Source: UBA9160 sp035489755 (GTDB lineage Bacteria > Myxococcota_A > UBA9160). Taken from it: a stretch of DNA of 64,000 nucleotides. Below are positions 1 through 8,691 of the stretch, piece by piece. Location of the stretch: contig DATGZK010000048.1 in the NCBI GenBank assembly GCA_035489755.1, forward strand, positions 74,403-138,402, written 5' to 3'. The notes beneath the pieces are model-generated. The model did no database searches, was not told where the DNA came from, and saw nothing but the letters and a program-made list of their open reading frames with translations. A program made the translations under genes and the position numbers. The stretch's first letter is position 1. Each line of letters begins with the position of its first letter.

Positions 1-228
1 TTCCGCATCACTGTCGGCAATCAACACGAGTCGCGAGCGGTCGGGGGGCTGGGGCATCGGCGTAGGCTGCGCTTCCACCTGCGGCTCGACGAGGGGCGCG
101 ACAGCACCTGGGGGACGCACCCGGAAGACCGCCTGGCAGCGGGTGCAGCGCAGCCGCACCCCTTCGGCCGTCAGCCGCTCGTTCTCAACGCGATAGCGCG
201 TGCTGCACTTCGGACAGGCCGCGATCAT
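1..228 (-). CDS. zinc-ribbon / receiver-like protein (partial, C-terminus off window)
   Basis: Only the first 76 codons are in the window. The start ATG is at 226-228. Residues 1-40 form an MJ0042-type zinc ribbon with two CxxC pairs (CPKC and CTRC), followed by a proline-rich linker and then LVLIADSD, which looks like the first strand and acidic pocket of a response-regulator receiver domain. This ribbon-plus-receiver arrangement is common in deltaproteobacterial proteins that may link signalling to a DNA or protein partner. It lies 41 bases downstream of the methyl-accepting protein on the same strand, so it probably belongs to the chemosensory operon. The receiver assignment rests on a few residues because the gene is cut by the window edge. 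Confidence 0.75.
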   Translation of the reverse strand, partial: MIAACPKCSTRYRVENERLTAEGVRLRCTRCQAVFRVRPPGAVAPLVEPQVEAQPTPMPQPPDRSRLVLIADSDAE

Positions 229-269
229 AGACAACTCCCTCGCCTTGCAGGGCGCACAGCAGCGCGCCG

Positions 270-2855
270 CTAGATGCGGAAGCGCTGCACGTCACCGCGC
301 AGTGTCTCCGCCTGCTTCAACAAACCGCGCATGGCTTCGCCCATGCGCCGCGACGATTCTTCATTCGAACGAGTCCGCTCGTAGACGCGTTCGAGCTGCT
401 CCGCAGCCTGGCGACACGCCGCCGACTGTTCCTGAAGGGAGCGATTGATCTGGTCTACCGCCTCACGCACACTCTCCACGCTCTCACGGATGCGACCGGA
501 GCCACGAGCCTGTTCCTCGGTGGTGCCCCGCACTTGCGTAGCGACTTCGCGCATCGCGACGGAGTTGCGCAGTACCACCTCGTTGCCGCGCTCCTGTTCG
601 CGCCCCGCCGCACGAATCTGCTCGACTCCGCCCCGTACCCGCTCCATCAGCTCGACCACATGGGTTGCGGCCTTCGACTGCTCCTTCACGGCCGATACGA
701 TGCCGGCAATCCGCAGTCCGCTCTCACGGGCCGCCGCGGTGATCTCTTCAAGCGAAACACCCGCCTCCGCCGACAGATCAACTCCGCTCTGAACGCTTTG
801 CGAACCGCGCTCGACCGCGCCGATCGCATTCGTGCTCTCCCCCTGAACGGCGTGGATCAGACCTCCGATCTCCTTCGTGCTCGAAAGGACGCGGTCTGCG
901 AGGTCCTTGATCTGATCGGCCACGACGGAGAACGCGCGGCCTTGGTCGCCCGCTTGCGCCGCGATAATCGCTGCATTGAGGGCCAAGAGATTGGTCTCGT
1001 CCGCCACGTCGTCGATCACGCCCACGATGGCGCCAATCTCCTTCGCGCGCTCTGCGAGGCTGCGAATGACTCGCTCGGCTGTCTCGGTGGCTTCGCGGAT
1101 TGCGGCCATCCCGTCGATCGTCTGGCGGACCCTCTCCCGCCCACTTTCCGAACTTGCGACCACGCGACTGGACAGTCGAGCGGTCTCGGCCGCGTTCGCG
1201 TCGACCTCGCGCAGGGAGCTCGCCATCTCCTCCATGCTGCTCGAGGTTTCCGCCGCCGCCTGAGCCAGGCCCTCGGCGTTTTGGGCGACCTGCCGCACGC
1301 TGCGGATCATCTGCTCGATCGAAGTCGAAACCTCATCCACCTTCTGAGAGAGCACCGATGCGGTGCCGTTTAGCTCTTCGCCCACGGCACCGAGCTCGAG
1401 GATCGAGCTCGAAGACTCTTCGACGGACACGTTGAGCGCGCCGGCGGATTCGGCGATGCCCGTCACCTGGACGTTGATGCTCTCCATGGAAACGGTGGCT
1501 TGCTGGATTCCGCGCACCTGATCCACGGTGACCCCGGCCAGGCTTTCGGTCACGGAGGCGATTTCGCCGGCGGCCGCCTCTACGCGGTCGGCCGCGCCGG
1601 CGACCCTGCCGATCGTGTCGCGCAGGCCGATTACCATACGCTCGAAGGCGCGCGCCAGCTGGCCAAGCTCGTCCTCGGAGTCGAAGACGTGCGCCGACGT
1701 GAGATCGCCTGAGGCGATCTTCTCGGCCGCTCCGCGCAGCGCGTTCACAGCCCCATCGACGTCGCGCCCCACGAGCCAAGCCACACTGAGCGCAACCAGC
1801 GTTGCAAACACGACGAGGACGCAATAGACGACGTTCAGGTCCGCGAGGTCGCCGTGCAGGTCGTCGCGATTTGCCGCGAGCACGAGCACACGTCCATCGT
1901 TCGGGATGCGCTGCCAAGCGAAGAGGTGATTGGAGTCGAAGCTCGTACTCGATCCCGCATCGGAGCTGGCTTCGCGAATTGAGCGAAGCTCGCCCGGCGA
2001 GAGTGCGTGCGGCGTACCTTGGAGAAGGGCTTCCGCCTTCTCGTCGAACACGAGAAGATCGGACCCGAAGCCAAGACGCGCGGCCTCACGTCGGGCGCTC
2101 TCGATCGCGATCATCCGCTCGCCACTCGGCGCCGAAACGACGCCTTGGAGGAGCGCCGTCTGTGCGCGGCTGGCGAAGGCTTCGATGGGACGCTGGGCGC
2201 GCGTACTGGCAAGGAAGATTGCGAAGAGCAACGTCACGAGGGTCACACCCGTCACTGCAAAACGGAGTTTGCGACCGAGCTTCACGGTCGTGACAAGTGT
2301 TTCCCGCTCCTGCGGATCTGGAATCTGGGTTGCAAGTGCTTCGCGGATCGGTTCGAAGCGGCGCCGCATGAGGTAGTAGAGGAAGATCAGCTGAACCAAC
2401 CCGCCCGAGCCTGCCGCGGCGATCATCACCGCGCCCGAGAAGAGCCGGAAATCCTCGTTGCATACCCGCATCGCAACGGCAACGATGGCGCCACCGCTCA
2501 GCCACCACGCCATGCCCGCCGCGACGATTTGGCGCGGCAGGTCCACGATACCCACGAACGCGTGACGTACGTCCTCGGGTGACGCAAGACCTTCTCGGAG
2601 CCGCTCGAGCCCTCTGACGATCCGTGCGTCCTGCTGGCGGTTCACGACGTTCACTGCAATGGCGAGGATCACGAACAGAATACCGACGATCCATCGAAAA
2701 CTGGACCACTGATCCGCCGGCAGCCGCAGAAGCGCCATCAGGTAGCCGCTCATGAGCACCACCGCGAGGAGCGAGGCCGGCATCGTGAGCGCCATGACGC
2801 TCCGTCGGAACTGTGCGCCGGTGGGCAGATTCTGAATTTGCGGCCTCTCGCTCAC
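270..2855 (-). CDS. methyl-accepting chemotaxis protein, six TM segments, HAMP
   Basis: An 861-residue chemoreceptor that should control the CheA encoded upstream. Hydrophobic segments lie near residues 18-40, 51-72, 110-130, 137-160, 197-217 and 340-363. An apparent periplasmic stretch sits between the last two, and a HAMP domain follows at about 362-415. The remainder is the long helical MCP signalling domain. The hairpin tip reads ETNLLALNAAIIAAQAGD; the family consensus is QTNLLALNAAIEAARAGE, so a conserved Glu and Arg are replaced by Ile and Gln. The GTG start overlaps the preceding cheW stop (GTGA), so translation is probably coupled. The multi-TM N-terminus differs from the usual two-TM receptors and gives no ligand clue. 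Confidence 0.93.
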   Translation of the reverse strand: MSERPQIQNLPTGAQFRRSVMALTMPASLLAVVLMSGYLMALLRLPADQWSSFRWIVGILFVILAIAVNVVNRQQDARIVRGLERLREGLASPEDVRHAFVGIVDLPRQIVAAGMAWWLSGGAIVAVAMRVCNEDFRLFSGAVMIAAAGSGGLVQLIFLYYLMRRRFEPIREALATQIPDPQERETLVTTVKLGRKLRFAVTGVTLVTLLFAIFLASTRAQRPIEAFASRAQTALLQGVVSAPSGERMIAIESARREAARLGFGSDLLVFDEKAEALLQGTPHALSPGELRSIREASSDAGSSTSFDSNHLFAWQRIPNDGRVLVLAANRDDLHGDLADLNVVYCVLVVFATLVALSVAWLVGRDVDGAVNALRGAAEKIASGDLTSAHVFDSEDELGQLARAFERMVIGLRDTIGRVAGAADRVEAAAGEIASVTESLAGVTVDQVRGIQQATVSMESINVQVTGIAESAGALNVSVEESSSSILELGAVGEELNGTASVLSQKVDEVSTSIEQMIRSVRQVAQNAEGLAQAAAETSSSMEEMASSLREVDANAAETARLSSRVVASSESGRERVRQTIDGMAAIREATETAERVIRSLAERAKEIGAIVGVIDDVADETNLLALNAAIIAAQAGDQGRAFSVVADQIKDLADRVLSSTKEIGGLIHAVQGESTNAIGAVERGSQSVQSGVDLSAEAGVSLEEITAAARESGLRIAGIVSAVKEQSKAATHVVELMERVRGGVEQIRAAGREQERGNEVVLRNSVAMREVATQVRGTTEEQARGSGRIRESVESVREAVDQINRSLQEQSAACRQAAEQLERVYERTRSNEESSRRMGEAMRGLLKQAETLRGDVQRFRI

Positions 2856-3358
2856 GCAGCGTTCCCCACGGCCGGCGCTGGCAGCGCCGAGCGATAGATG
2901 TTTTCGAGAAGGTGGTCCAGCGAGATCACCAGCACAGGCGACGCTCCAGGCCGCCGAACCACCGCACGCACTGCATCGTAGCCGGCCTGCATGGCCAACT
3001 GCGGCGGCGGTTCAACCGTCTGACTCTCGAGGCTCAAAACGTCGATCGCAGCACCGACGCGCAGTCCAAGCACAAGCCCATCCACCTCGAGCACCACGAT
3101 GCGCGCTCGCGTGGTGCGCTCGATGGCCGCCCCCCCCAGCGCCCGTCCCAAGTCCACGACGGGAATCACCCTCTCGCGCATGTCGATCACGCCCTCAATC
3201 AGCGCGGGCGCCTGGGGAAGCGGCGTCACCTCCTGCCATCGCACAATCTCGCGGATTTGGAGCACGTCGATTGCCAACACGTTCCCATTGACCTCAAAGC
3301 ACGCGAGGTCACCCTGTCGCACGCCCGCGTTTGCAGTCTGTTCAGAGCTCGTCACCAA
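2852..3358 (-). CDS. cheW: CheW-type chemotaxis coupling protein (first copy upstream of the MCP)
   Basis: A 168-residue CheW-fold protein expected to bridge the receptor tip and the P5 domain of CheA. It begins with a short tail and then the ACFEVNGNVLAIDV strand pattern. The DMRERVIPVVDLGRALG segment is the typical CheW core that contacts CheA, followed by IVVLEVDGLVLGLRVG. It overlaps the upstream cheW by 17 bases and the downstream MCP by 4 bases, so all three are translationally coupled. It is one of two CheW proteins in the operon, and the two differ clearly in sequence, so they may occupy different array positions or serve different partners. Confidence 0.9.
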   Translation of the reverse strand: MVTSSEQTANAGVRQGDLACFEVNGNVLAIDVLQIREIVRWQEVTPLPQAPALIEGVIDMRERVIPVVDLGRALGGAAIERTTRARIVVLEVDGLVLGLRVGAAIDVLSLESQTVEPPPQLAMQAGYDAVRAVVRRPGASPVLVISLDHLLENIYRSALPAPAVGNAA

Positions 3359-3899
3359 GTTCCAGCACCCGTTCGAAATCGAGGACAGAAATGAACTGAT
3401 CGCCCCGGACGCAGAGCGCCCCGACGCGCCCGGATTCCCCCTGCCCGTCGGATCGGATCGCCTCTTCGGTCACGCGCAGGACGTCGGTGACGGCGTCCAC
3501 CAAGAGGCCGCTCATTTTGCCGTCGTCCCCGTGCAATACGATGATGCGGCTCGTGCGCGTTGGCTCCGTCGGCGTGAGCCCGAGCCGCAGCCGCAAATCC
3601 ACGACCTCAACGATCTCGCCGCGCAACGAGATCACCCCGCGCAGCGCCGCAGGTACGCGCGGAATCGGTGTCACCGGGCGCATGCGAACGATCTCGCGAA
3701 CACGTTCCACAGGCACCGCGTAGGGATCTCCCGCCAACTGAAAGGTCAGGAACTCACGCAAGAGCGTGGCATCGTCGCGGGTCTGCGGGCCGTGGGCGGC
3801 GGCCCGTGCGAGCCGTTCCCAGTCGAGACCCCGGGCCGCTGCCTCCTTCGGATCGGGGGCTGCGGGGTCGAGTTCAACGCCCTGGGCGTCTGAGCTCAT
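3342..3899 (-). CDS. cheW: CheW-type chemotaxis coupling protein (second copy)
   Basis: A 185-residue CheW-domain protein with an N-terminal extension of about 45 residues before the fold begins at LTFQLAGDPYAVPVERV. The family core SLRGEIVEVVDLRLRLG and the strand IIVLHGDDGKMSGLLVD are present. The ATG at 3899 overlaps the cheA stop as ATGA, and its 3' end overlaps the next cheW. With two coupling proteins for one kinase, either a mixed array or one CheW devoted to the local receptor is plausible; this is inference. Confidence 0.9.
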   Translation of the reverse strand: MSSDAQGVELDPAAPDPKEAAARGLDWERLARAAAHGPQTRDDATLLREFLTFQLAGDPYAVPVERVREIVRMRPVTPIPRVPAALRGVISLRGEIVEVVDLRLRLGLTPTEPTRTSRIIVLHGDDGKMSGLLVDAVTDVLRVTEEAIRSDGQGESGRVGALCVRGDQFISVLDFERVLELGDEL

Positions 3900-6073
3900 G
3901 CCGCCTCCCGCCGCCGCACGGCGTCGTCGACCAGAGCGGACACATCGAGCACGAGTACGGCGCTCTGATCCCCGAGCTCTGTCGCTCCCGTAACACCGCG
4001 AACGTTCTGAATCGGGCCTTGGATCGGCTTAATCACGGTGTCCTGTTGCCCATCCAAGCGATCGACGAGAAGTCCGAGTCTCGAGTCACCGAAACCGAGC
4101 ACCACGACATAGAGCTTCGCGTCGGATCCGGCTTCGGGCAGCCCAAACTCACGGGCCAGACGCCGCAGCGTGAGGGGGTGCCCCCGGAGGTTCAGCATCT
4201 CGCGCCCCTCGCTGCGCTGGATCGATGCGGGTTCGACAAGAAGCGTCTCGAGAACCGACGTGAGCGGAATTGCGAAGCGCTGGTCGCCGACACCGACGAT
4301 CAGCGCCTGGATGATGGCCAGCGTGATGGGGAGGGTGAGCGTGATGCGTGTCCCGCGCCCAATGGTCGAGTCTACGTCGACGAGCCCCCCGAGTGCGGTC
4401 AGGTTCGCGCGCACAACATCCATGCCCACGCCGCGGCCACTCGTCTCCGTCACCTCCTCGCGCGTAGACAGGCCGGGCGAGAAGATGAGCTCGAGCGTCT
4501 CGCGCTGCGAGAGCACCTCGCCCGGGGAGACGAGACCGCTCGCTTCGGCCCGCGCTCGCACGACTGCGGGATCGATTCCGCGACCATCGTCCGCGACCTC
4601 AATCACCACGTGGTTGCCCCGTTGCGAAGCTTCGATACGAATCGTTCCTTCGGGGGACTTTCCCGCGCGCTCGCGCTCGGCGGGCGACTCGATGGCATGG
4701 TCGAAGGCGTTGCGCACAAGGTGGACGAGGGGGTCGACGAGTTCCTCGACGAGGAGCTTGTCGAGCTCGGTGTCGGCGCCCTTAATCTCGAGGCGAACCT
4801 CCTTGGCGAGATCCCGACGCAGGCGCCGCGCGACGCGCGAGAGCTTCTCGAACACCTGCCGCAGCGGAACCATCCGCACCTCAAGGACCCCGGACTGGAG
4901 CTCTTGCAGTTTCCGGTCGAGCCCTTTGTGAAGTTTCGAAAGCTCCGCGCCGACCCGCGCCGTCACGGGATCGGAGCACAGGCGTGCTGCGATCGCCGCG
5001 ATCGCCGAGCGCTGGATCACGAGTTCTCCGACGAGGTTCATCAGCTCGTCGAGCTTCTTGATGTCGACCCGGACGGTGTCGCTGATCGACTTGAGGGACT
5101 CGAGTTCCGGGACTCCTCCCGGATGCTCGCCGGGGCCGGACGTGCCATCGGCGGGCTCGCCATCGCCCGGCCGATCGCTGGTACGGCTGTCGGCAGCTCC
5201 CAGTCGCCCTCCGGGACCGCCTTCGGCCCGGCTGTTCCTCAGAGCGGACGCACGCGTCGAATCGAGGCTGCGCGCGTCTTCCACACTCGCCACCGGCGCA
5301 CCGACGGTGCGGACGCGTGCGTTCGGTAAGTCGAGCGCGCCCTCAAGGTCCGCCTCATCCAAGTCCGTCGCTGCGAGGAGGGAGAATCGGATTTGTGACT
5401 CCGGAGTATCGCCGGGCGCGGGAAGCGTTGAAAGAACCTCCCCCACCTCACGCACCGACTTTGTGAGTTCCGCAAGACCCTCCTCGAAGGAGAGGATCTC
5501 GAACGTCGCTTCGACCAGCACGATTCGCCGTCCGCGACGCAGGTTCTCGCGCAGGCGATGCTCTTCATACTCGGTGAGAGCACGCAGCAACGCGGGATCG
5601 ATAGCGAGGCGGCCAATCGGGTCAGTCGTACCCGGGGCCTCCGCCGGCGAGCGCACCGCCCCCTCGATGCGAGCAACCAGCGCAGCCGCCACGCCGTCCG
5701 AGGGAACCGCGCCCGACGATTCAGACATCTCCTGGGTAAGCGCCGAGAACACCGTCACGGCTTCGTCGAGCAGACCGACAGCTGGGGAGTGGAGAGGCAC
5801 CCGGCCGAGGCGAAGCCCATCCAGGACATCTTCGAGGTGATGGGCGAGCTGGCTCATGCCGTCGAAGCCGAACATGCCGGCGAGGCCCTTGAGTGAGTGC
5901 GCCGAACGGAAGAGCCGGTTCACAAGATCGGGGTCGGCCTCGTGCTTCGCCGCTCTTTGATCGGCGAGGTCGGCCAGATCGCCGCGCATGCGTTCAAGGA
6001 TTTCTTCGGCCTCGGAGACGAACTCGCGGTATACCTTGCTCCGGGCACGGTTCTTGGGTCGGCGCGCGGCCAT
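3896..6073 (-). CDS. cheA: chemotaxis histidine kinase CheA
   Basis: A 725-residue CheA with the full domain series. The N-terminal HPt domain carries the phospho-acceptor His59 in RSAHSLKGLAGMF. A P2-like region follows at roughly 170-270, then a low-complexity linker rich in D, G, P and S. The P3 dimerisation helices are at about 325-395 (KKLDELMNLVGELVI). The P4 ATPase has N-box LVRNAFDHAIE and G boxes DDGRGID and GRGVGMDVV. The C-terminal P5 CheW-like domain starts near 590. The gene starts 4 bases after the cheY stop and overlaps cheW by ATGA. It should phosphorylate the adjacent CheY. No fused receiver domain is visible. Confidence 0.95.
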   Translation of the reverse strand: MAARRPKNRARSKVYREFVSEAEEILERMRGDLADLADQRAAKHEADPDLVNRLFRSAHSLKGLAGMFGFDGMSQLAHHLEDVLDGLRLGRVPLHSPAVGLLDEAVTVFSALTQEMSESSGAVPSDGVAAALVARIEGAVRSPAEAPGTTDPIGRLAIDPALLRALTEYEEHRLRENLRRGRRIVLVEATFEILSFEEGLAELTKSVREVGEVLSTLPAPGDTPESQIRFSLLAATDLDEADLEGALDLPNARVRTVGAPVASVEDARSLDSTRASALRNSRAEGGPGGRLGAADSRTSDRPGDGEPADGTSGPGEHPGGVPELESLKSISDTVRVDIKKLDELMNLVGELVIQRSAIAAIAARLCSDPVTARVGAELSKLHKGLDRKLQELQSGVLEVRMVPLRQVFEKLSRVARRLRRDLAKEVRLEIKGADTELDKLLVEELVDPLVHLVRNAFDHAIESPAERERAGKSPEGTIRIEASQRGNHVVIEVADDGRGIDPAVVRARAEASGLVSPGEVLSQRETLELIFSPGLSTREEVTETSGRGVGMDVVRANLTALGGLVDVDSTIGRGTRITLTLPITLAIIQALIVGVGDQRFAIPLTSVLETLLVEPASIQRSEGREMLNLRGHPLTLRRLAREFGLPEAGSDAKLYVVVLGFGDSRLGLLVDRLDGQQDTVIKPIQGPIQNVRGVTGATELGDQSAVLVLDVSALVDDAVRRREAA

Positions 6074-6077
6074 CGGC

Positions 6078-6461
6078 CTAACCCTCCCGCCGCTTCGCCA
6101 AGAGCTCGCTCGCGACCCGCCGTAGGTCGTCGGGCTCGAAGGGCTTCACCAGGTACGCGTCCGCGCCGAGCCCGAGCCCCTTCTCGCGGTCTCGTTCGGA
6201 GCCCTCCGTCGACACGATGATGAGAGGGATTTGGCGGTACGCGGCGTTGCCCTTCACGAACGAGAGCAGCTCGAGTCCGTTGATGTCCGGCATGTTGATG
6301 TCAGTCAAAATGAGGTCGAAAGGCTCGCGCGGTAGGAGCCGGAGCGCTTCAAATCCGCTCGCCGCTTCAGTGATCTCGACAGACGTCCCGAGATCGGTGA
6401 GCGCCGACGCGAGCAGCGACCGCATGGTCGCTGAGTCCTCCACAATGAGGATGCGTTGCAC
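6078..6461 (-). CDS. cheY: CheY-like single-domain response regulator
   Basis: A 127-residue stand-alone receiver domain. The acidic pocket is E8-D9 (IVEDSATMR), the phosphorylation site is D54 in LTDINMPDING, the switch residues are S84-T85 in IIVST, and the conserved lysine is K106 in YLVKPF. With no output domain it probably acts by protein-protein contact, as CheY does at a motor or a PilT/Frz-type target. It lies directly upstream of cheA, only 4 bases away, and is probably phosphorylated by it. A 194-base gap separates it from the DUF4388 gene upstream. Confidence 0.93.
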   Translation of the reverse strand: MQRILIVEDSATMRSLLASALTDLGTSVEITEAASGFEALRLLPREPFDLILTDINMPDINGLELLSFVKGNAAYRQIPLIIVSTEGSERDREKGLGLGADAYLVKPFEPDDLRRVASELLAKRREG

Positions 6462-6655
6462 GGGCCCTCCTGCGGGATTTCGGACGGGATCGGCCGGGGG
6501 ATTTATCGGCAGCGGGAACGCGGTTCTTAAGCCAGACGGGGCACTTCCGGCCCCGAGGCGCGCAGTCGGGGAGGGGCCGTGAAGGGCCCTCGCGTGAGCT
6601 CTCCGCGTGGGCTGGCGCCGCCGCGTCGCGCCGCCGCGGCCACGCGCGGGTGGGG

Positions 6656-8494
6656 TTAGGCGTCGGGGCTGGAGTCGTGCGTCTCCGCCTCGGCGAGCGC
6701 GCGCTCAAGGACTGCGCGCTCAAGGGCGAAACCAGCCTCGTGAAGCACCACCTCAAGCGCACTGGTGTCACCGATTGGGGCTCCCGAGGGCAAATTGTCG
6801 GCGTAGAGGACGGCGACAACACGCTCGCCACTTTCAATCGGTGCGACGTAAGCCTCAAGGGGAGGCGCATCGCCGAGCAGCAATGCCAGCCGCCGGTCCC
6901 CGTCGTTGGACGGCGCTCCGCGCACCGGGGCGCGCAGCTTGCACACGGACTGCAGCCAAGCCGACTCCGCCGCCGCAACGCGCACACGCTGGAGCGCTAC
7001 GTCGTCTGGCCCGCCTGCAGCCGAGAGGCCAATCTGGCCGATTCCTACGGCGAGATCGTCGCGCAGCATGAACATCGCCACCCGAGAAAAGCTTTCGGCG
7101 GCAAAGCGCATGACGAGCGGCAGAACTTCGCCTCGCGACGAGGGATGGCGCAGGCGCTCGCTCGCCTTTCGGAGGCGCTGCACGTCGGCGCTGCGCGGGC
7201 CTCGCGCTTCGACACCGCCCGTCGCCCGCTGTGCCCAAAGCCCGATCGTCTGCTCAAGGCGCCGTGCCGCCTCGGCAACCGCTTCCGCAAGTCGCGGATT
7301 GGCCAGCTGCCCGGCGCTCGGCCGCAGCGTGATGGCATCGGCCCCGCCGGTCCGACCTACCGCTTTCGGCCCGCCACCCACTTCAGCTTCGAGCAGCAGC
7401 AAGACCGGTGTCTTCGGTGACTGGGCCTTGATGCGCTCGATGATTTCCCGCGCGCCCCGCGCGCCAGAGAGCGGATCGGGAGGTGCTCTGTCGGAAACCA
7501 CCATGACGGGCGCATCGCCCTTCACGAGGTATTGACGGAGCCGCCCGATCGCATACTCGGATACTTGGAAGATGTGCACACGCGGAAAGGATCCACGCAG
7601 CGCGGATTTCACCCACTCGAGGGTCGCCAGGTCGCGATCGATAACGATGATGGGCGGTGGCGGGCCCCGATGCACAGGCTCTTTTGAACCGATCGCTGTG
7701 GCGCTGCGGAGCGTCGTCTCCCGTTGTGCGAGAACTTGAGGAGCTGCCTTTGTTTCCGCTTCCGGGCCTTCGCCCTCTGGCTTCGCCTCGACCGTCGCGA
7801 CCTCTTCCTCGTCGTCGCCGCTTGCCTCTTCGACCGCAGCAGTGGCAATCAGTTCGACTGCCGCCGCCTTGGAGCCAACGTCTCCGCGTGCCGATTGGCC
7901 GGACGCCTCGGATTCACTTTCAGGGGTAGGATCCTCGCCCGAGAACACGAAGCCGCCGGAATCCGACGCAGTGTCATGCGCATCGGTACCGGACGCCGCA
8001 GGCCCGGCTTCGTCGCGCAGCCGCGTGGCCTCCATCGCGAGGTATTGGGCAGAGAGTCCGTTCGTGAGAAGCAGTCCGGTATCACGATCCGCCTCGCTCT
8101 CATCGCGGATCTCGAAACTGAAGTCGCCGGCACGCCAGCGGAACATCTCGACCACCGCAGCCTCGGCGTTCGCGCGACGCAGCTCATCGAGTCGCTCGAC
8201 CGGTAGCGAGGGGTGCGCGGCCAGCGCGACCGAGACCGAGACACTGCGTGCGCGGGCGTCCGCCTCGATCACGTCGAACTCGGCGTCGGAGAGAACTCCC
8301 GCGCTCAGCACAAGGGCGCGCAGGTCCGCCAGTCCACCCTTCACTAGGGCGCCGTGCACCTGCCCGTCGTGGAAGGTGATACGCCCCTCGCCGCGATCGG
8401 AGCGCAGCAGCAGCAGACCCGATTTGCGGGACAGGCTGATGATCTGCAGGATGTCCCCGAGGCCAAGGTCCTCGAGGCTGCCGACGAGGCTCAT
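6656..8494 (-). CDS. DUF4388 (PATAN) - receiver-like - GAF-like signalling protein
   Basis: A 612-residue multidomain protein. The start chosen is the ATG at 8492-8494 because GGAGG sits just upstream; an ATG 28 codons further out lacks one. Residues 2-150 match the DUF4388/PATAN fold (SLEDLGLGDILQIISLSRKS), common in deltaproteobacterial signalling proteins. An acidic linker spans about 165-275. A receiver-like domain begins at IIVIDRD (near 283), with an aspartate in VVSDRAPPD near 335. The C-terminal 160 residues look like a GAF fold (VAVLYADN). It probably heads the chemosensory operon and could feed into or read out from CheA/CheY; the partner is unknown. Confidence 0.85.
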   Translation of the reverse strand: MSLVGSLEDLGLGDILQIISLSRKSGLLLLRSDRGEGRITFHDGQVHGALVKGGLADLRALVLSAGVLSDAEFDVIEADARARSVSVSVALAAHPSLPVERLDELRRANAEAAVVEMFRWRAGDFSFEIRDESEADRDTGLLLTNGLSAQYLAMEATRLRDEAGPAASGTDAHDTASDSGGFVFSGEDPTPESESEASGQSARGDVGSKAAAVELIATAAVEEASGDDEEEVATVEAKPEGEGPEAETKAAPQVLAQRETTLRSATAIGSKEPVHRGPPPPIIVIDRDLATLEWVKSALRGSFPRVHIFQVSEYAIGRLRQYLVKGDAPVMVVSDRAPPDPLSGARGAREIIERIKAQSPKTPVLLLLEAEVGGGPKAVGRTGGADAITLRPSAGQLANPRLAEAVAEAARRLEQTIGLWAQRATGGVEARGPRSADVQRLRKASERLRHPSSRGEVLPLVMRFAAESFSRVAMFMLRDDLAVGIGQIGLSAAGGPDDVALQRVRVAAAESAWLQSVCKLRAPVRGAPSNDGDRRLALLLGDAPPLEAYVAPIESGERVVAVLYADNLPSGAPIGDTSALEVVLHEAGFALERAVLERALAEAETHDSSPDA

Positions 8495-8664
8495 CCCCCC
8501 TCCGGGCGAAGCGGCGGGCGGGGGAATCACCCCGCTGCCAAGCGTTCCAGCAAACGATCGCGTCGGACGCGGGTACACCGGGCCCCGGGGGACATCCCTC
8601 GGGGCGGAGACTGCGCCTACGGGAAGAGATCGGCGTCCCGCCGTGTGACTTAACGACGGGGGTG

Positions 8665-8691
8665 CGCCTCCCCGGCTACCGGGGGGAGGCG
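8665..8691 (-). terminator. GC-rich hairpin at the end of the L32-to-NusB operon
   Basis: A perfect 9-bp inverted repeat (CGCCTCCCC and GGGGAGGCG) with a 9-base loop that contains the stop codon of the M17-like gene. No T tract follows, so classical intrinsic termination is uncertain. It separates two minus-strand operons. Confidence 0.35.

Noticed and set aside
3668..5329. 553-codon open frame on the plus strand
   Set aside because: It is antisense to cheA, follows from the codon bias of that gene, and resembles no protein family.
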